A stretch of 8,010 bases of DNA from Gemmatimonadota bacterium (GTDB lineage: Bacteria; Gemmatimonadota; Gemmatimonadetes; Gemmatimonadales; GWC2-71-9), in the NCBI GenBank assembly GCA_027294815.1, contig JAPULP010000421.1, positions 1 to 8,010 of the forward strand, given 5' to 3'. The translations under genes and the position numbers were made by a program. Position 1 is the stretch's first letter. Each line of letters starts with the position of its first letter. The notes beneath the pieces were generated by a model that was not told the origin of the DNA, did no database searches, and saw nothing but the letters and a program-made list of their open reading frames with translations. This document shows positions 1 through 6,555 of the stretch, piece after piece.

Positions 1-1554
1 TCCTTCGACGACGTCGAGAGAGAGTCGTCCGATCAGTCGTATGAGTTCCGCCTGGCGTGCGAGCCCTCCGACAGTGAAGCGAAGGTGCGACGCGTCGGCT
101 GGGAACTGCCCGAACGTCGGATCGACGGCGACCCATTCGCCGAGGAATACCTCGGGCCACGCATGGTAAAAAAAGCTCCCTCGTGCGTACACGAGACCGG
201 CTGCTGTTCGTGCAGGCAGCCCGATCGCGCGCGCGAGCGCAACGAATAGGATCGCGTGCTCGTTGCAGTCGCCGCGCATGGTTTCGAGCACTTCCACGGC
301 GCTTGGGACGCTGATCGTGATCGTTTTCTCCAGTTGCTCATACACCCAATTCGTCAGCAGCCGCGTCGCGACGATCGGATCACGCTCGCCGTCCACGATC
401 TGGCGTGCGCGCGCTTGAATGCGTGGGTCTTCGGATTGCACGAGGGGCTCGGGTGAGACGTATGGTCTGAGAGAAGGCTCCATCACCCTGTAAGCTCGGC
501 GCGGGTTGTTCGGCCTCAGACGCCAACCGATCTCGAGTTGCGACAGAACTTCTCGCGTCACGATGAGCGTATCGCCGGCGACGGCTTGGCGGCCGCCCTC
601 GAGATCGAAACCTTCTTGATCGATCCCGCCGAGAACGACGCGCAGCTGCGAGCGGTCCGACGAGAGGTCTACGTTCGACGCGATGGCAGTCTGCTGGATG
701 ATGTCGATGTCGGCGAAGTCGGCGATGGACACGTTCGGGTCGCGATTCCGGAAGTTGTTGAACGCCATCTCGAACGGGGAACGCTCGATGGTCAATCCCA
801 GCGCGGATGACGCACTGACAATGCGTCCAAGACGGTCGATCCACGCGTCAACCGTCAGTCCGTTGACCTTCTGCTCCACCTGCCAGGCTGATACGGTGTC
901 CCAGCGCGCCGCGACCCACGACATCGATGTCGAGTCGAACGCCGCGCTGTCCGGCACGAGCAAAACGGAATCCTTGAGGATCCGGATGGAAACGTCGCTG
1001 TTTTTCAAGAGCAGCGGGTCGAAGGTGCGAATGGCGTATGTGTTACCGATCTCGGGTTGCCCGCCGAACACCAATCGGAGCGGCATGTACACGGGCAACA
1101 CCACAGGCTCTTCGAGTGGTACGCGGACTTGCTGGGTGCTACCCGCACTCTGGAATTCGATTCTCAGCAGCGTGTCACCCGACACCTCGCCGGATGCCGT
1201 GAACCGGCCGGCGTCGCCCACTAACCTTGCCACGAAGCTCCGGAGCCTCAGGCTGTTGCTGAGACGCGCGGTGGTGTGGGCCTCCACACGCTGAAGAGCG
1301 CCGAGGGCCGGGATCTCGAGGGAAAGGCGGTCTTCGATGAGCAGGCCTTCGGGGACCGTATCGACGGTGTTCGACGCGAAGCCCACCACGACGCCGCCCA
1401 TGGAGACGGTGTAGTACAGGGTGCCGGGCTCGACCGTCCGAGTGGCGTCGTCGAGCAGCAAACCGCCTGTCGGGCCGGTCCGCCGCGCCACCATCCACCC
1501 CAAGGCCCCTACCCAGGTGATCACAATCAGGACGGCGACGGATTGTCTGTTCAC
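1..1554 (-). CDS. Membrane-anchored transglutaminase-like protein (3' end beyond window)
   Basis: The reading frame was translated by hand; 518 codons are visible and no stop is reached before the window edge. The GTG start shares four bases (GTGA) with the stop of the upstream macro-domain gene and has a GAGGGA-like ribosome site just before it. Residues about 5-22 are hydrophobic and followed by ARR, giving a signal anchor with most of the protein outside the cytoplasm. Residues about 40-330 look beta-rich and match no domain I can name. Residues about 395-485 form a transglutaminase/protease-like core: RGDCNEHA with Cys430, FFYHAWPEVF with His464 and VAVDPTFGQ with Asp478, the full Cys-His-Asp triad in family order and spacing. 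Such bacterial proteins are usually proteases, peptidases or amide-forming enzymes of the envelope; the substrate here is unknown. It is the last visible gene of the cutA operon. The domain is secure, the reaction is not. Confidence 0.88.
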   Translation of the reverse strand, partial: MNRQSVAVLIVITWVGALGWMVARRTGPTGGLLLDDATRTVEPGTLYYTVSMGGVVVGFASNTVDTVPEGLLIEDRLSLEIPALGALQRVEAHTTARLSNSLRLRSFVARLVGDAGRFTASGEVSGDTLLRIEFQSAGSTQQVRVPLEEPVVLPVYMPLRLVFGGQPEIGNTYAIRTFDPLLLKNSDVSIRILKDSVLLVPDSAAFDSTSMSWVAARWDTVSAWQVEQKVNGLTVDAWIDRLGRIVSASSALGLTIERSPFEMAFNNFRNRDPNVSIADFADIDIIQQTAIASNVDLSSDRSQLRVVLGGIDQEGFDLEGGRQAVAGDTLIVTREVLSQLEIGWRLRPNNPRRAYRVMEPSLRPYVSPEPLVQSEDPRIQARARQIVDGERDPIVATRLLTNWVYEQLEKTITISVPSAVEVLETMRGDCNEHAILFVALARAIGLPARTAAGLVYARGSFFYHAWPEVFLGEWVAVDPTFGQFPADASHLRFTVGGLARQAELIRLIGRLSLDVVEG

Positions 1555-2054
1555 GCTTCCCTCGTACGCAGCAGGTGCTCTAACACGGTCTTATCCTCGT
1601 CAGTTTCCACGACGATCTTGACCTCTGAAGGAAATGCTTGGGCGCGCAAATGGCTGTGCAGCACGTCACAGAGGATCTCTGCGGCGTCCTCAAACGGCAG
1701 GTTGCCGGGCCCGGTGCCTAGCGGCGGCAGGGCCAGGGCTTGGAACTGCCACGCCACGGCCTGCTGGAGAACGTTCACGAGGGCGCGCTGAACTCCCGAT
1801 CGTGAAACGGGCTCGGACGCACTTCGAATGATAGCATGGATGACGAATTCCGCGGGAAGATCTCCCGCTCCGGTCACCGTGGCGGCGCCGATCACGAGGG
1901 GATCCCGTGTCTCCAACTGCTGATGGAAACGGGGCCCGCCGATACGCTCGAGTTGACGGAGTGCGGCGCTGGTGGGCTCCAGCGTGTCGGTGGCAGGTCG
2001 AACTACCGCGTCTGCTTTGATGGACGCGAGATCGTCGACCACCACATCAATCAC
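1551..2054 (-). CDS. Divergent macro-domain protein
   Basis: A 167-residue protein consisting of one macro-like (ADP-ribose-binding) fold. The start VVVDDLASIKADAVVRPAT fits strand 1, the acidic turn and strand 2 of a macro domain. The segment ALALPPLGTGPGNLPFEDAA (about 107-125) fits the later strand and the phosphate-binding glycine loop, followed by the usual helix. Where active macro domains have NAAN followed by a GGGV-type loop, this protein has RPAT (19-22) and no glycine cluster. I therefore infer a ligand-binding or non-catalytic role rather than ADP-ribose hydrolysis. The protein is predicted cytoplasmic, with no signal peptide or membrane segment. It starts at GTG overlapping the stop of the TPR gene by four bases, has no clear ribosome site, and probably depends on translational coupling. 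Its stop overlaps the start of the transglutaminase gene in the same way. Confidence 0.8.
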   Translation of the reverse strand: MIDVVVDDLASIKADAVVRPATDTLEPTSAALRQLERIGGPRFHQQLETRDPLVIGAATVTGAGDLPAEFVIHAIIRSASEPVSRSGVQRALVNVLQQAVAWQFQALALPPLGTGPGNLPFEDAAEILCDVLHSHLRAQAFPSEVKIVVETDEDKTVLEHLLRTREA

Positions 2055-2998
2055 CTGGCGGCGAGGTCCCGCGAGCGGCGGTACATCTGTTGGGCTTCTT
2101 CGGGGCGGTTCAAGCGGTCGAAGATGATCCCCAGCCCGTAAAACGCCTTTCCGTTATTTGGAACCAGCTCGACGGACCGCTGGTACGCCTCGAGGGCGCC
2201 GTCCAGGTCGTCCACGTGGTTGAGTGCGTCTCCCAAATAGGTGTATGCGGTGGCTCTGCTCGAATCGAGTTCGATGGAACGCCGCAAGTGTGGCAGCGCG
2301 TCCCCCCAGAGACCGCGACGCGACATCAAGAGGCCGAGGTTGAAGTAGGCTTCGGCGTTCGAGGTGTCCAACTCGAGGGCCCGGCGCAGGTCTGCCTCGG
2401 CTTCGGCGTAGCGGCCGAGCGATCCGAGGACTCCACCCCGGTTGACGAGCACCTGTTGATTGGTGGGCTCTGCGTTGAGACAGAGCTTCAGCTCGTGCAG
2501 CGCTTCTTCGTGCTCCCCGTTCTGATCCAGCAGGAGCGCGAGATTGTTTCGGGCTTTGACGTGAATCGGGACGATACTCAATAGTTCACGGTAGATCGCG
2601 ATGGCGCGGCGATGTTCGCCCTGTGCATGCGCCTCGCGGGCGGCGTTGTACAGCAACTCCTCGGCAGAGGGCTCTTTCGGGGCCCGCTCTTCCTCGTTCG
2701 AGGCATGATCGCTCTCGGCTGCGTCGTCGTGATCTTCGGGCACGTCGCGGGCGGTGGGTTGGGGCGCATCTCCGTTTGGCTTTTCGCTAGCCACCAGGAC
2801 CTCGTTGTCTTGGGCGATCTCGAAAGGTAAGTGGATCTTCTCGCGGTGCTGTTCTGGCGTGATCCCCACTATTGGATCCTCCGCAGGCTCGGTAGGCTCA
2901 GTTGGCATTTCGACGACGCCCGCCGGACGACTGGTGCGGTTCGCTTGTTCCGCGGCTTTTCGGCGGCGGTACCGGCGGCGATGGGCGGTACGCTTCAT
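2051..2998 (-). CDS. TPR-repeat protein with basic N-terminus
   Basis: A 315-residue protein. I chose the ATG at 2998, not the GTG 14 codons upstream, because ATG overlaps the cutA stop as ATGA and has a GGAGGGG ribosome site (3007-3013 on the plus strand) 8 nt away. The first 15 residues are strongly basic (MKRTAHRRRYRRRK), with no hydrophobic segment, so this is a cytoplasmic protein that might touch nucleic acid or anionic lipid. Residues about 30-112 are acidic, proline-rich and probably disordered. Six consecutive 34-residue TPR units fill about 113-315, with the usual small and aromatic residues (for example AEAYFNLGLLMSRRGLWGDA and GKAFYGLGIIFDRLNRPEEA). TPR arrays are protein-binding scaffolds, so it may hold together the products of its coupled neighbours, but no partner can be read from the sequence. 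Confidence 0.92.
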   Translation of the reverse strand: MKRTAHRRRYRRRKAAEQANRTSRPAGVVEMPTEPTEPAEDPIVGITPEQHREKIHLPFEIAQDNEVLVASEKPNGDAPQPTARDVPEDHDDAAESDHASNEEERAPKEPSAEELLYNAAREAHAQGEHRRAIAIYRELLSIVPIHVKARNNLALLLDQNGEHEEALHELKLCLNAEPTNQQVLVNRGGVLGSLGRYAEAEADLRRALELDTSNAEAYFNLGLLMSRRGLWGDALPHLRRSIELDSSRATAYTYLGDALNHVDDLDGALEAYQRSVELVPNNGKAFYGLGIIFDRLNRPEEAQQMYRRSRDLAAR

Positions 2999-3351
2999 GT
3001 GTCTTGCCCCTCCGGGTCGGAGGTTTCTTGGTTCACCCACTGAAGATAAGCGTCGAGGCCGGCCTCCACGGGAAGCGCCAGCAGCTCGGGGACCTCATAT
3101 GGATGGCGGCGTTTGACCGCGTTCTTGAGATCGCCCCAACATTCTCGACGGGTCTTGAGCAACACCAGTATCTCTTGCTCTTCCGTCACCGCCCCTTCCC
3201 AGCGAAAGATCGAGTTCGCGCCGACCATCGTGCCGCAGGCGATTACGCGATCTTCGACCAATCCCCGAATCAATCCTCGCGCATCATCTTCGCCGGCAAC
3301 GGTCGTGAGGACCACCAGATGAGAGTCTGGGGCGCCAATCTCTTCCGGCAT
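2995..3351 (-). CDS. cutA: CutA1 family divalent-cation tolerance protein
   Basis: A 118-residue protein, close to the usual 105-115 for the family. It carries the CutA1 pattern in order: LVVLTTV strand (12-18), LVEDRVIACGTMV (31-43, where most homologues have LAACVN), SIFRWEGAV (47-55), the EILVLLKT strand (60-67), HPYEVPELLALPV (83-95) and the terminal YLQWV (102-106). Family members form very stable trimers and have been linked to copper tolerance; their actual biochemical role remains uncertain. There is no signal peptide, so it is cytoplasmic. It is the first gene of a minus-strand operon and its stop overlaps the TPR start by four bases. No good ribosome site precedes the ATG, and with a likely -10 only about 25 bases away the leader would be short. 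The family call is secure. Confidence 0.96.
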   Translation of the reverse strand: MPEEIGAPDSHLVVLTTVAGEDDARGLIRGLVEDRVIACGTMVGANSIFRWEGAVTEEQEILVLLKTRRECWGDLKNAVKRRHPYEVPELLALPVEAGLDAYLQWVNQETSDPEGQDT

Positions 3352-3363
3352 GCTGCGTCTTTC

Positions 3364-3379
3364 GAACGTCGTTCTTATA
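3364..3379 (-). promoter_or_regulatory. Candidate cutA operon -10 with adjacent palindrome
   Basis: Read on the minus strand, TATAAG (3379-3374) differs from the sigma-70 -10 consensus at one base. It would start transcription about 10-20 nt before the cutA ATG. No good -35 is seen at 16-18 nt; the nearest TTG-type hexamer, TTGGGT at 3407-3402, is 22 nt away. The perfect odd palindrome GAACG-T-CGTTC (3364-3374) abuts the -10 where transcription would begin, so it could be an operator. It resembles the GAAC-N4-GTTC LexA box of Gram-positive bacteria, but its spacer is one base too short. Confidence 0.35.
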
Positions 3380-3395
3380 GATGATTAGCGATGAG

Positions 3396-3421
3396 TCGGG
3401 GACCCAAAGTACGATCCCCGA
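3396..3421. repeat. Inverted repeat TCGGGGA-N12-TCCCCGA in the divergent region
   Basis: Two perfect 7-bp arms (3396-3402 and 3415-3421) are separated by 12 nt, near the centre of the cutA/uvrA intergenic region. No T-run follows on either strand, so it does not look like a terminator. It could be a dimeric regulator's operator serving either or both directions, or a chance hairpin. Confidence 0.4.
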
Positions 3422-3456
3422 GACCCGATTGCAAGAATGGCGAGTGGGTTCGACGG

Positions 3457-3486
3457 TTGACCTGTGATCCGCATCACATCTAGCTT
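3457..3486 (+). promoter_or_regulatory. Candidate uvrA promoter
   Basis: TTGACC (3457-3462) matches the sigma-70 -35 at five of six positions. At 17-18 nt spacing the -10 would be CTAGCT or TAGCTT (3480-3486), which is a poor match. Transcription would begin at about 3492, within a few bases of the uvrA ATG at 3495. This fits the absence of a ribosome binding site and suggests a leaderless or nearly leaderless uvrA mRNA. No LexA box of the CTGT-N8-ACAG type is present. Confidence 0.4.
3463..3478. promoter_or_regulatory. CRP/FNR-family-like operator upstream of uvrA
   Basis: The 16-mer TGTGATCCGCATCACA is an inverted repeat with perfect 6-bp arms and a 4-bp centre. It matches the CRP core consensus TGTGA-N6-TCACA at all ten defined bases. 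It fills the spacer between the candidate -35 and -10 and ends 16 nt before the uvrA ATG. In this position a bound dimer would be expected to repress uvrA, although it could also act on the divergent cutA operon about 85-100 bp away. That a CRP-type protein binds here is inference. Confidence 0.55.
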
Positions 3487-3494
3487 CACAGGCT

Positions 3495-6356
3495 ATGCCA
3501 AAAGACCACCTCATCGTTCGCGGAGCCCGGGTTCACAACCTCCGGAACATCTCCGTCGAAATCCCGCGGAATCAGTTGACGGTGGTCACCGGCCTCTCGG
3601 GTTCGGGCAAATCCTCCCTGGCATTCGACACGATTTACGCCGAGGGGCAGCGGCGATACGTCGAATCGCTGTCGGCCTACGCCCGGCAGTTCCTCGGTGT
3701 GATGGAAAAACCCGACGTGGACGTCATCGAAGGTCTCTCGCCGGCCATCTCGATCGGGCAGAAGTCGGGAGGACACAACCCGCGCTCCACAGTCGGCACG
3801 GTGACGGAGATTTACGACTATCTCCGCCTCCTCTGGGCTCGGGTGGGTACGCCGCACTGTCCCAACGACGGCTCGGCTATTCGGCGCCAAAGCCCGTCCC
3901 AGATCACCGAGACGGTCCTCGAGTGGCCCGAGGGCACCAAAATCGAGGTGGTGGCACCGCTGGTGCGCGGACGAAAGGGAGCATTCCGCGACCTGTTCGA
4001 GGGGGCCGTCAAGCAGGGGTTTGTCCGCGTCCGGGTGGATGGGGAGATGTACGATCTCACCGATCCGCCCCGCCTCAATCGGCGCCAGGCACACGATATC
4101 GGATTGATCGTGGATCGGCTCGTGGTGCGGGCCGACGACCGCAACCGGCTCCACGATTCGATCGAGACTGCCCTGCGGTCGGCCGAGGGCCTGGTGGAAG
4201 TGATTCGGCACCCCAAGACCGGTCGGCGTGCCGGCCGTGCCGTGTTGTTCTCCGAGCAGTTCTCGTGTCCCAAGTGCGGTTACTCGCTCGCGGAGTTGGA
4301 GCCCAGGCAGTTTTCCTTCAACTCGCCGTTCGGAGCCTGCGAGGCCTGTGGGGGCTTAGGCACCCAGAGGGTTGTGAGTCTCGATCTCGTGCTTGGCGAT
4401 CCGTCGATCTCGATTCTCGAAGGGGTCGTTTTGCCGTGGGGCGAGCCGTCGGGGTACCTGCGCAAGAATGTGCTTCCGACTTTGGCGAAGGCACTCGACT
4501 TCGATCCGGCAAAACCGTGGGGCCGCTATAGCGAGAAAGCCAAGCGGGCCCTGTTGGAGGGAGCCCCGGGCAAGCAGTTCTCCTTCCGGTACGGCAGCGG
4601 CCGATCCAAGGGCGCCTACAAAACCGAGTGGGAGGGGATTCTCCGAAATGTGGAACGCCGTTATCGGGAAACGTCATCGGATGCCGTTCGGACTCAACTC
4701 GCCGAATACATGACGGAACAGCCGTGCCCGGTGTGCGAGGGCAAGCGGCTCAAGCAGGAAAGCCTGTGCGTCACGGTTCATGATCGCAGTATCGGCGACG
4801 TGCTCGACGAGTCGGTGGAGTCGGTCGCGACGTTTTTCGGCAGCATCCCCACCGGCGGCGGCGACGGTCTCGAGGCGGACATCGCGGTTCCCATCCTCAA
4901 GGAAGTCACCGACCGTCTTCGTTTTCTCATGGACGTGGGGTTGGGATATCTGACGTTGGGGCGTTCTGCCTCGTCGCTGTCCGGCGGAGAAGCGCAACGT
5001 ATCCGACTCGCCACTCAGATCGGCAGCCGGCTCGTGGGCGTACTCTATATTCTGGACGAGCCGTCCATCGGCCTACACCCACGCGACAATCAACGTTTGC
5101 TGAGGACGCTCACCGGGCTGCGTGATCTCGGCAACACCGTCATCGTCGTCGAGCACGACGAGGAGACCATCCGCACGGCCGATTACGTCGTGGACCTCGG
5201 CCCGCGCGCGGGGCGCGACGGCGGAGAGGTGGTGGTTGCAGGACGATTCGACCAGGTGATCAGACACAAGACGTCGCTCACCGCGCGGTACCTGCGCGGT
5301 GATCTGCGCATTGCGGTCCCGTCGGCGCGCCGCGCCGCCGGCTCGCGCCGTCGTCTTACCGTTCGTGGGGCGCGCCAGCACAACCTCAAGAACCTGGATG
5401 TCGAGATACCGCTCGGTGCATTCGTCGCGGTTACCGGGGTTTCCGGGTCGGGCAAATCCACCCTCGTCACCGACACGCTGTACCGGGCGTTGGCCCGGAA
5501 ATTCTATCGTAGCAAGGTGCTTCCGGGCGTCCACGATTCGATCGAAGGACTGGATGCGCTCGACAAGGTGCTCGACATCGACCAGAGTCCCATCGGGAGA
5601 ACCCCGCGGTCCAATCCGGCCACGTACACCGGGTTGTTCACACCGATGCGCGAGCTGTATGCCCAGTTGGGTGAATCAAAAATTCGCGGCTACGGACCCG
5701 GACGCTTTTCATTCAACGTCAAGGGTGGCCGCTGCGAGTCGTGCCAGGGTGATGGGCTGGTGAAGATCGAGATGCACTTCCTGCCGGACGTGTACGTGCA
5801 GTGCGATGTGTGCAACGGACGGCGCTACAATCGTGAGACGTTGGATGTGCGGTACCGTGGGAAGTCGATCTCGGATGTGCTCGAAATGACGGTGGCCGAG
5901 GCGTTGGAGTTTTTCGAGAACCAGCCGCGCATCCGCGCGAAGCTCGAGATCCTGAACGACGTCGGTCTGGGATATGTCCACTTGGGCCAAAGTGCCACGA
6001 CGCTCTCCGGCGGCGAGGCCCAACGCGTCAAACTCGCCACCGAGCTGAGCAAACGCGACACGGGAAGGACGCTCTACATCCTCGACGAGCCCACCACCGG
6101 ATTGCACTTCGAGGACGTGCGATTGCTACTGAATGTGCTCCACCGACTCGTAGACAAGGGCAATACCGTCGTGGTGATCGAACACAATCTCGACGTCATC
6201 AAGACCGCGGACTGGGTCATCGATCTTGGCGCCGAAGGTGGCGAGAAAGGCGGCTATCTCGTGGCGGAGGGGACGCCGGAGGCGGTTGCCAAAGTGAAGG
6301 GGTCGCATACCGGGAAGTATCTGCGGCGGGTGCTTCGGAAGGCGGCAAAGCGGTAG
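3495..6356 (+). CDS. uvrA: UvrABC excision nuclease subunit A
   Basis: UvrA is the dimeric ATPase that finds bulky DNA lesions with UvrB and loads UvrB for incision by UvrC, in the cytoplasm. At 953 residues it is full length (usually about 940). The first ATP site has Walker A GLSGSGKSS (33-41), signature LSGGEAQR (495-502) and Walker B LYILDEPS (517-524). The second has GVSGSGKST (648-656), LSGGEAQR (837-844) and LYILDEPT (860-867). Three cysteine-pair regions are intact: C258/C261 with C282/C285, C411/C414, and the C-terminal zinc module C747/C750 with C770/C773 that contacts DNA. The start MPKDHLIVRGARVHNLRNI is the normal UvrA beginning, although only a weak AGG lies in front of the ATG. 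One mild oddity is ISIGQK (85-90), where homologues commonly have ISIEQK or ISIDQK. It is transcribed alone, divergently from cutA. Confidence 0.99.
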   Translation: MPKDHLIVRGARVHNLRNISVEIPRNQLTVVTGLSGSGKSSLAFDTIYAEGQRRYVESLSAYARQFLGVMEKPDVDVIEGLSPAISIGQKSGGHNPRSTVGTVTEIYDYLRLLWARVGTPHCPNDGSAIRRQSPSQITETVLEWPEGTKIEVVAPLVRGRKGAFRDLFEGAVKQGFVRVRVDGEMYDLTDPPRLNRRQAHDIGLIVDRLVVRADDRNRLHDSIETALRSAEGLVEVIRHPKTGRRAGRAVLFSEQFSCPKCGYSLAELEPRQFSFNSPFGACEACGGLGTQRVVSLDLVLGDPSISILEGVVLPWGEPSGYLRKNVLPTLAKALDFDPAKPWGRYSEKAKRALLEGAPGKQFSFRYGSGRSKGAYKTEWEGILRNVERRYRETSSDAVRTQLAEYMTEQPCPVCEGKRLKQESLCVTVHDRSIGDVLDESVESVATFFGSIPTGGGDGLEADIAVPILKEVTDRLRFLMDVGLGYLTLGRSASSLSGGEAQRIRLATQIGSRLVGVLYILDEPSIGLHPRDNQRLLRTLTGLRDLGNTVIVVEHDEETIRTADYVVDLGPRAGRDGGEVVVAGRFDQVIRHKTSLTARYLRGDLRIAVPSARRAAGSRRRLTVRGARQHNLKNLDVEIPLGAFVAVTGVSGSGKSTLVTDTLYRALARKFYRSKVLPGVHDSIEGLDALDKVLDIDQSPIGRTPRSNPATYTGLFTPMRELYAQLGESKIRGYGPGRFSFNVKGGRCESCQGDGLVKIEMHFLPDVYVQCDVCNGRRYNRETLDVRYRGKSISDVLEMTVAEALEFFENQPRIRAKLEILNDVGLGYVHLGQSATTLSGGEAQRVKLATELSKRDTGRTLYILDEPTTGLHFEDVRLLLNVLHRLVDKGNTVVVIEHNLDVIKTADWVIDLGAEGGEKGGYLVAEGTPEAVAKVKGSHTGKYLRRVLRKAAKR

Positions 6357-6369
6357 GACGCGAGGCGAT

Positions 6370-6409
6370 TTCAAATTGCCGATTGCCGATTGCAGACTGC
6401 AGATTTGAA
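6370..6409. repeat. Heptad repeat block (ATTGCCG type) framed by an inverted repeat
   Basis: Four consecutive 7-mers, ATTGCCG, ATTGCCG, ATTGCAG and ACTGCAG (6375-6402), are framed by the 7-bp inverted repeat TTCAAAT (6370-6376) and ATTTGAA (6403-6409). It begins 14 nt after the uvrA stop. Blocks of this ATTGCAG/ATTGAAG style are recalled from intergenic DNA of several environmental phyla; their function is not known to me. Confidence 0.7.
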
Positions 6410-6471
6410 GATGCCCCGATGCCCCCGATGCCCCTTGATCCCTCTTGATGTCTGCTGCCCCTTGCTGCCCC
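6410..6471. repeat. Degenerate GATGCCCC tandem repeat
   Basis: About seven units of 7-10 nt follow the heptad block directly: GATGCCCC, GATGCCCCC, GATGCCCCTT, GATCCCTCTT, GATGTCT, GCTGCCCCTT and GCTGCCCC. Unit length and sequence drift steadily, as in an old slippage-derived array. No open frame or terminator structure is apparent in it. Confidence 0.6.
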
Positions 6472-6525
6472 GTACTGTAGATTTAGGACCGTCCCCTGAC
6501 ACCTCGCGGCCGTGGTATCGTACGG
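6470..6525. repeat. REP-like element upstream of the first small membrane-protein gene
   Basis: The 25-nt segment 6472-6496 ends in GGACCGTCCCC. It contains the odd palindrome GGAC-C-GTCC (6486-6494) and resembles dispersed GGACxGTCC repeats I recall from metagenomic bacterial genomes. A 6-bp inverted repeat, CCGTAC (6470-6475) and GTACGG (6520-6525), brackets 56 bp, which might be chance. CTGACA (6496-6501) overlaps the end of the repeat and matches five of six bases of a -35, but I find no convincing -10 at normal spacing. The promoter of the downstream gene is therefore unresolved. Confidence 0.4.
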
Positions 6526-6555
6526 AATAGGGCACAACCAGTTGGAGGCGCCGTC

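Noticed and set aside
683..1294. 203-codon plus-strand open frame opposite the transglutaminase gene
   Set aside because: The minus strand here encodes a continuous 518-codon frame with an intact catalytic triad. The plus-strand product is low-complexity Ser/Thr/Arg sequence with no ribosome site.
2999..3040. GTG start at 3040 for the TPR protein
   Set aside because: It would extend 46 bases into cutA and ignore both the GGAGGGG site and the ATGA overlap, which favour the ATG at 2998.
3364..3374. GAACGTCGTTC as a LexA (SOS) box
   Set aside because: Known GAAC/GTTC LexA boxes have a 4-nt spacer and this has 3. It also sits at the cutA side, far from the uvrA promoter.
3486..4211. 241-codon minus-strand open frame opposite uvrA
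   Set aside because: It lies antisense to conserved UvrA sequence and no recognisable motif is present.
3464..4531. 355-codon plus-strand open frame overlapping uvrA
   Set aside because: It lies out of frame with uvrA, is rich in Arg, Pro and Gly, and shows no domain; it is a high-GC shadow of a secure gene.
6370..6471. Repeat block as a CRISPR array
   Set aside because: Units are 7-10 nt and contiguous, with no unique spacers and no cas genes nearby.
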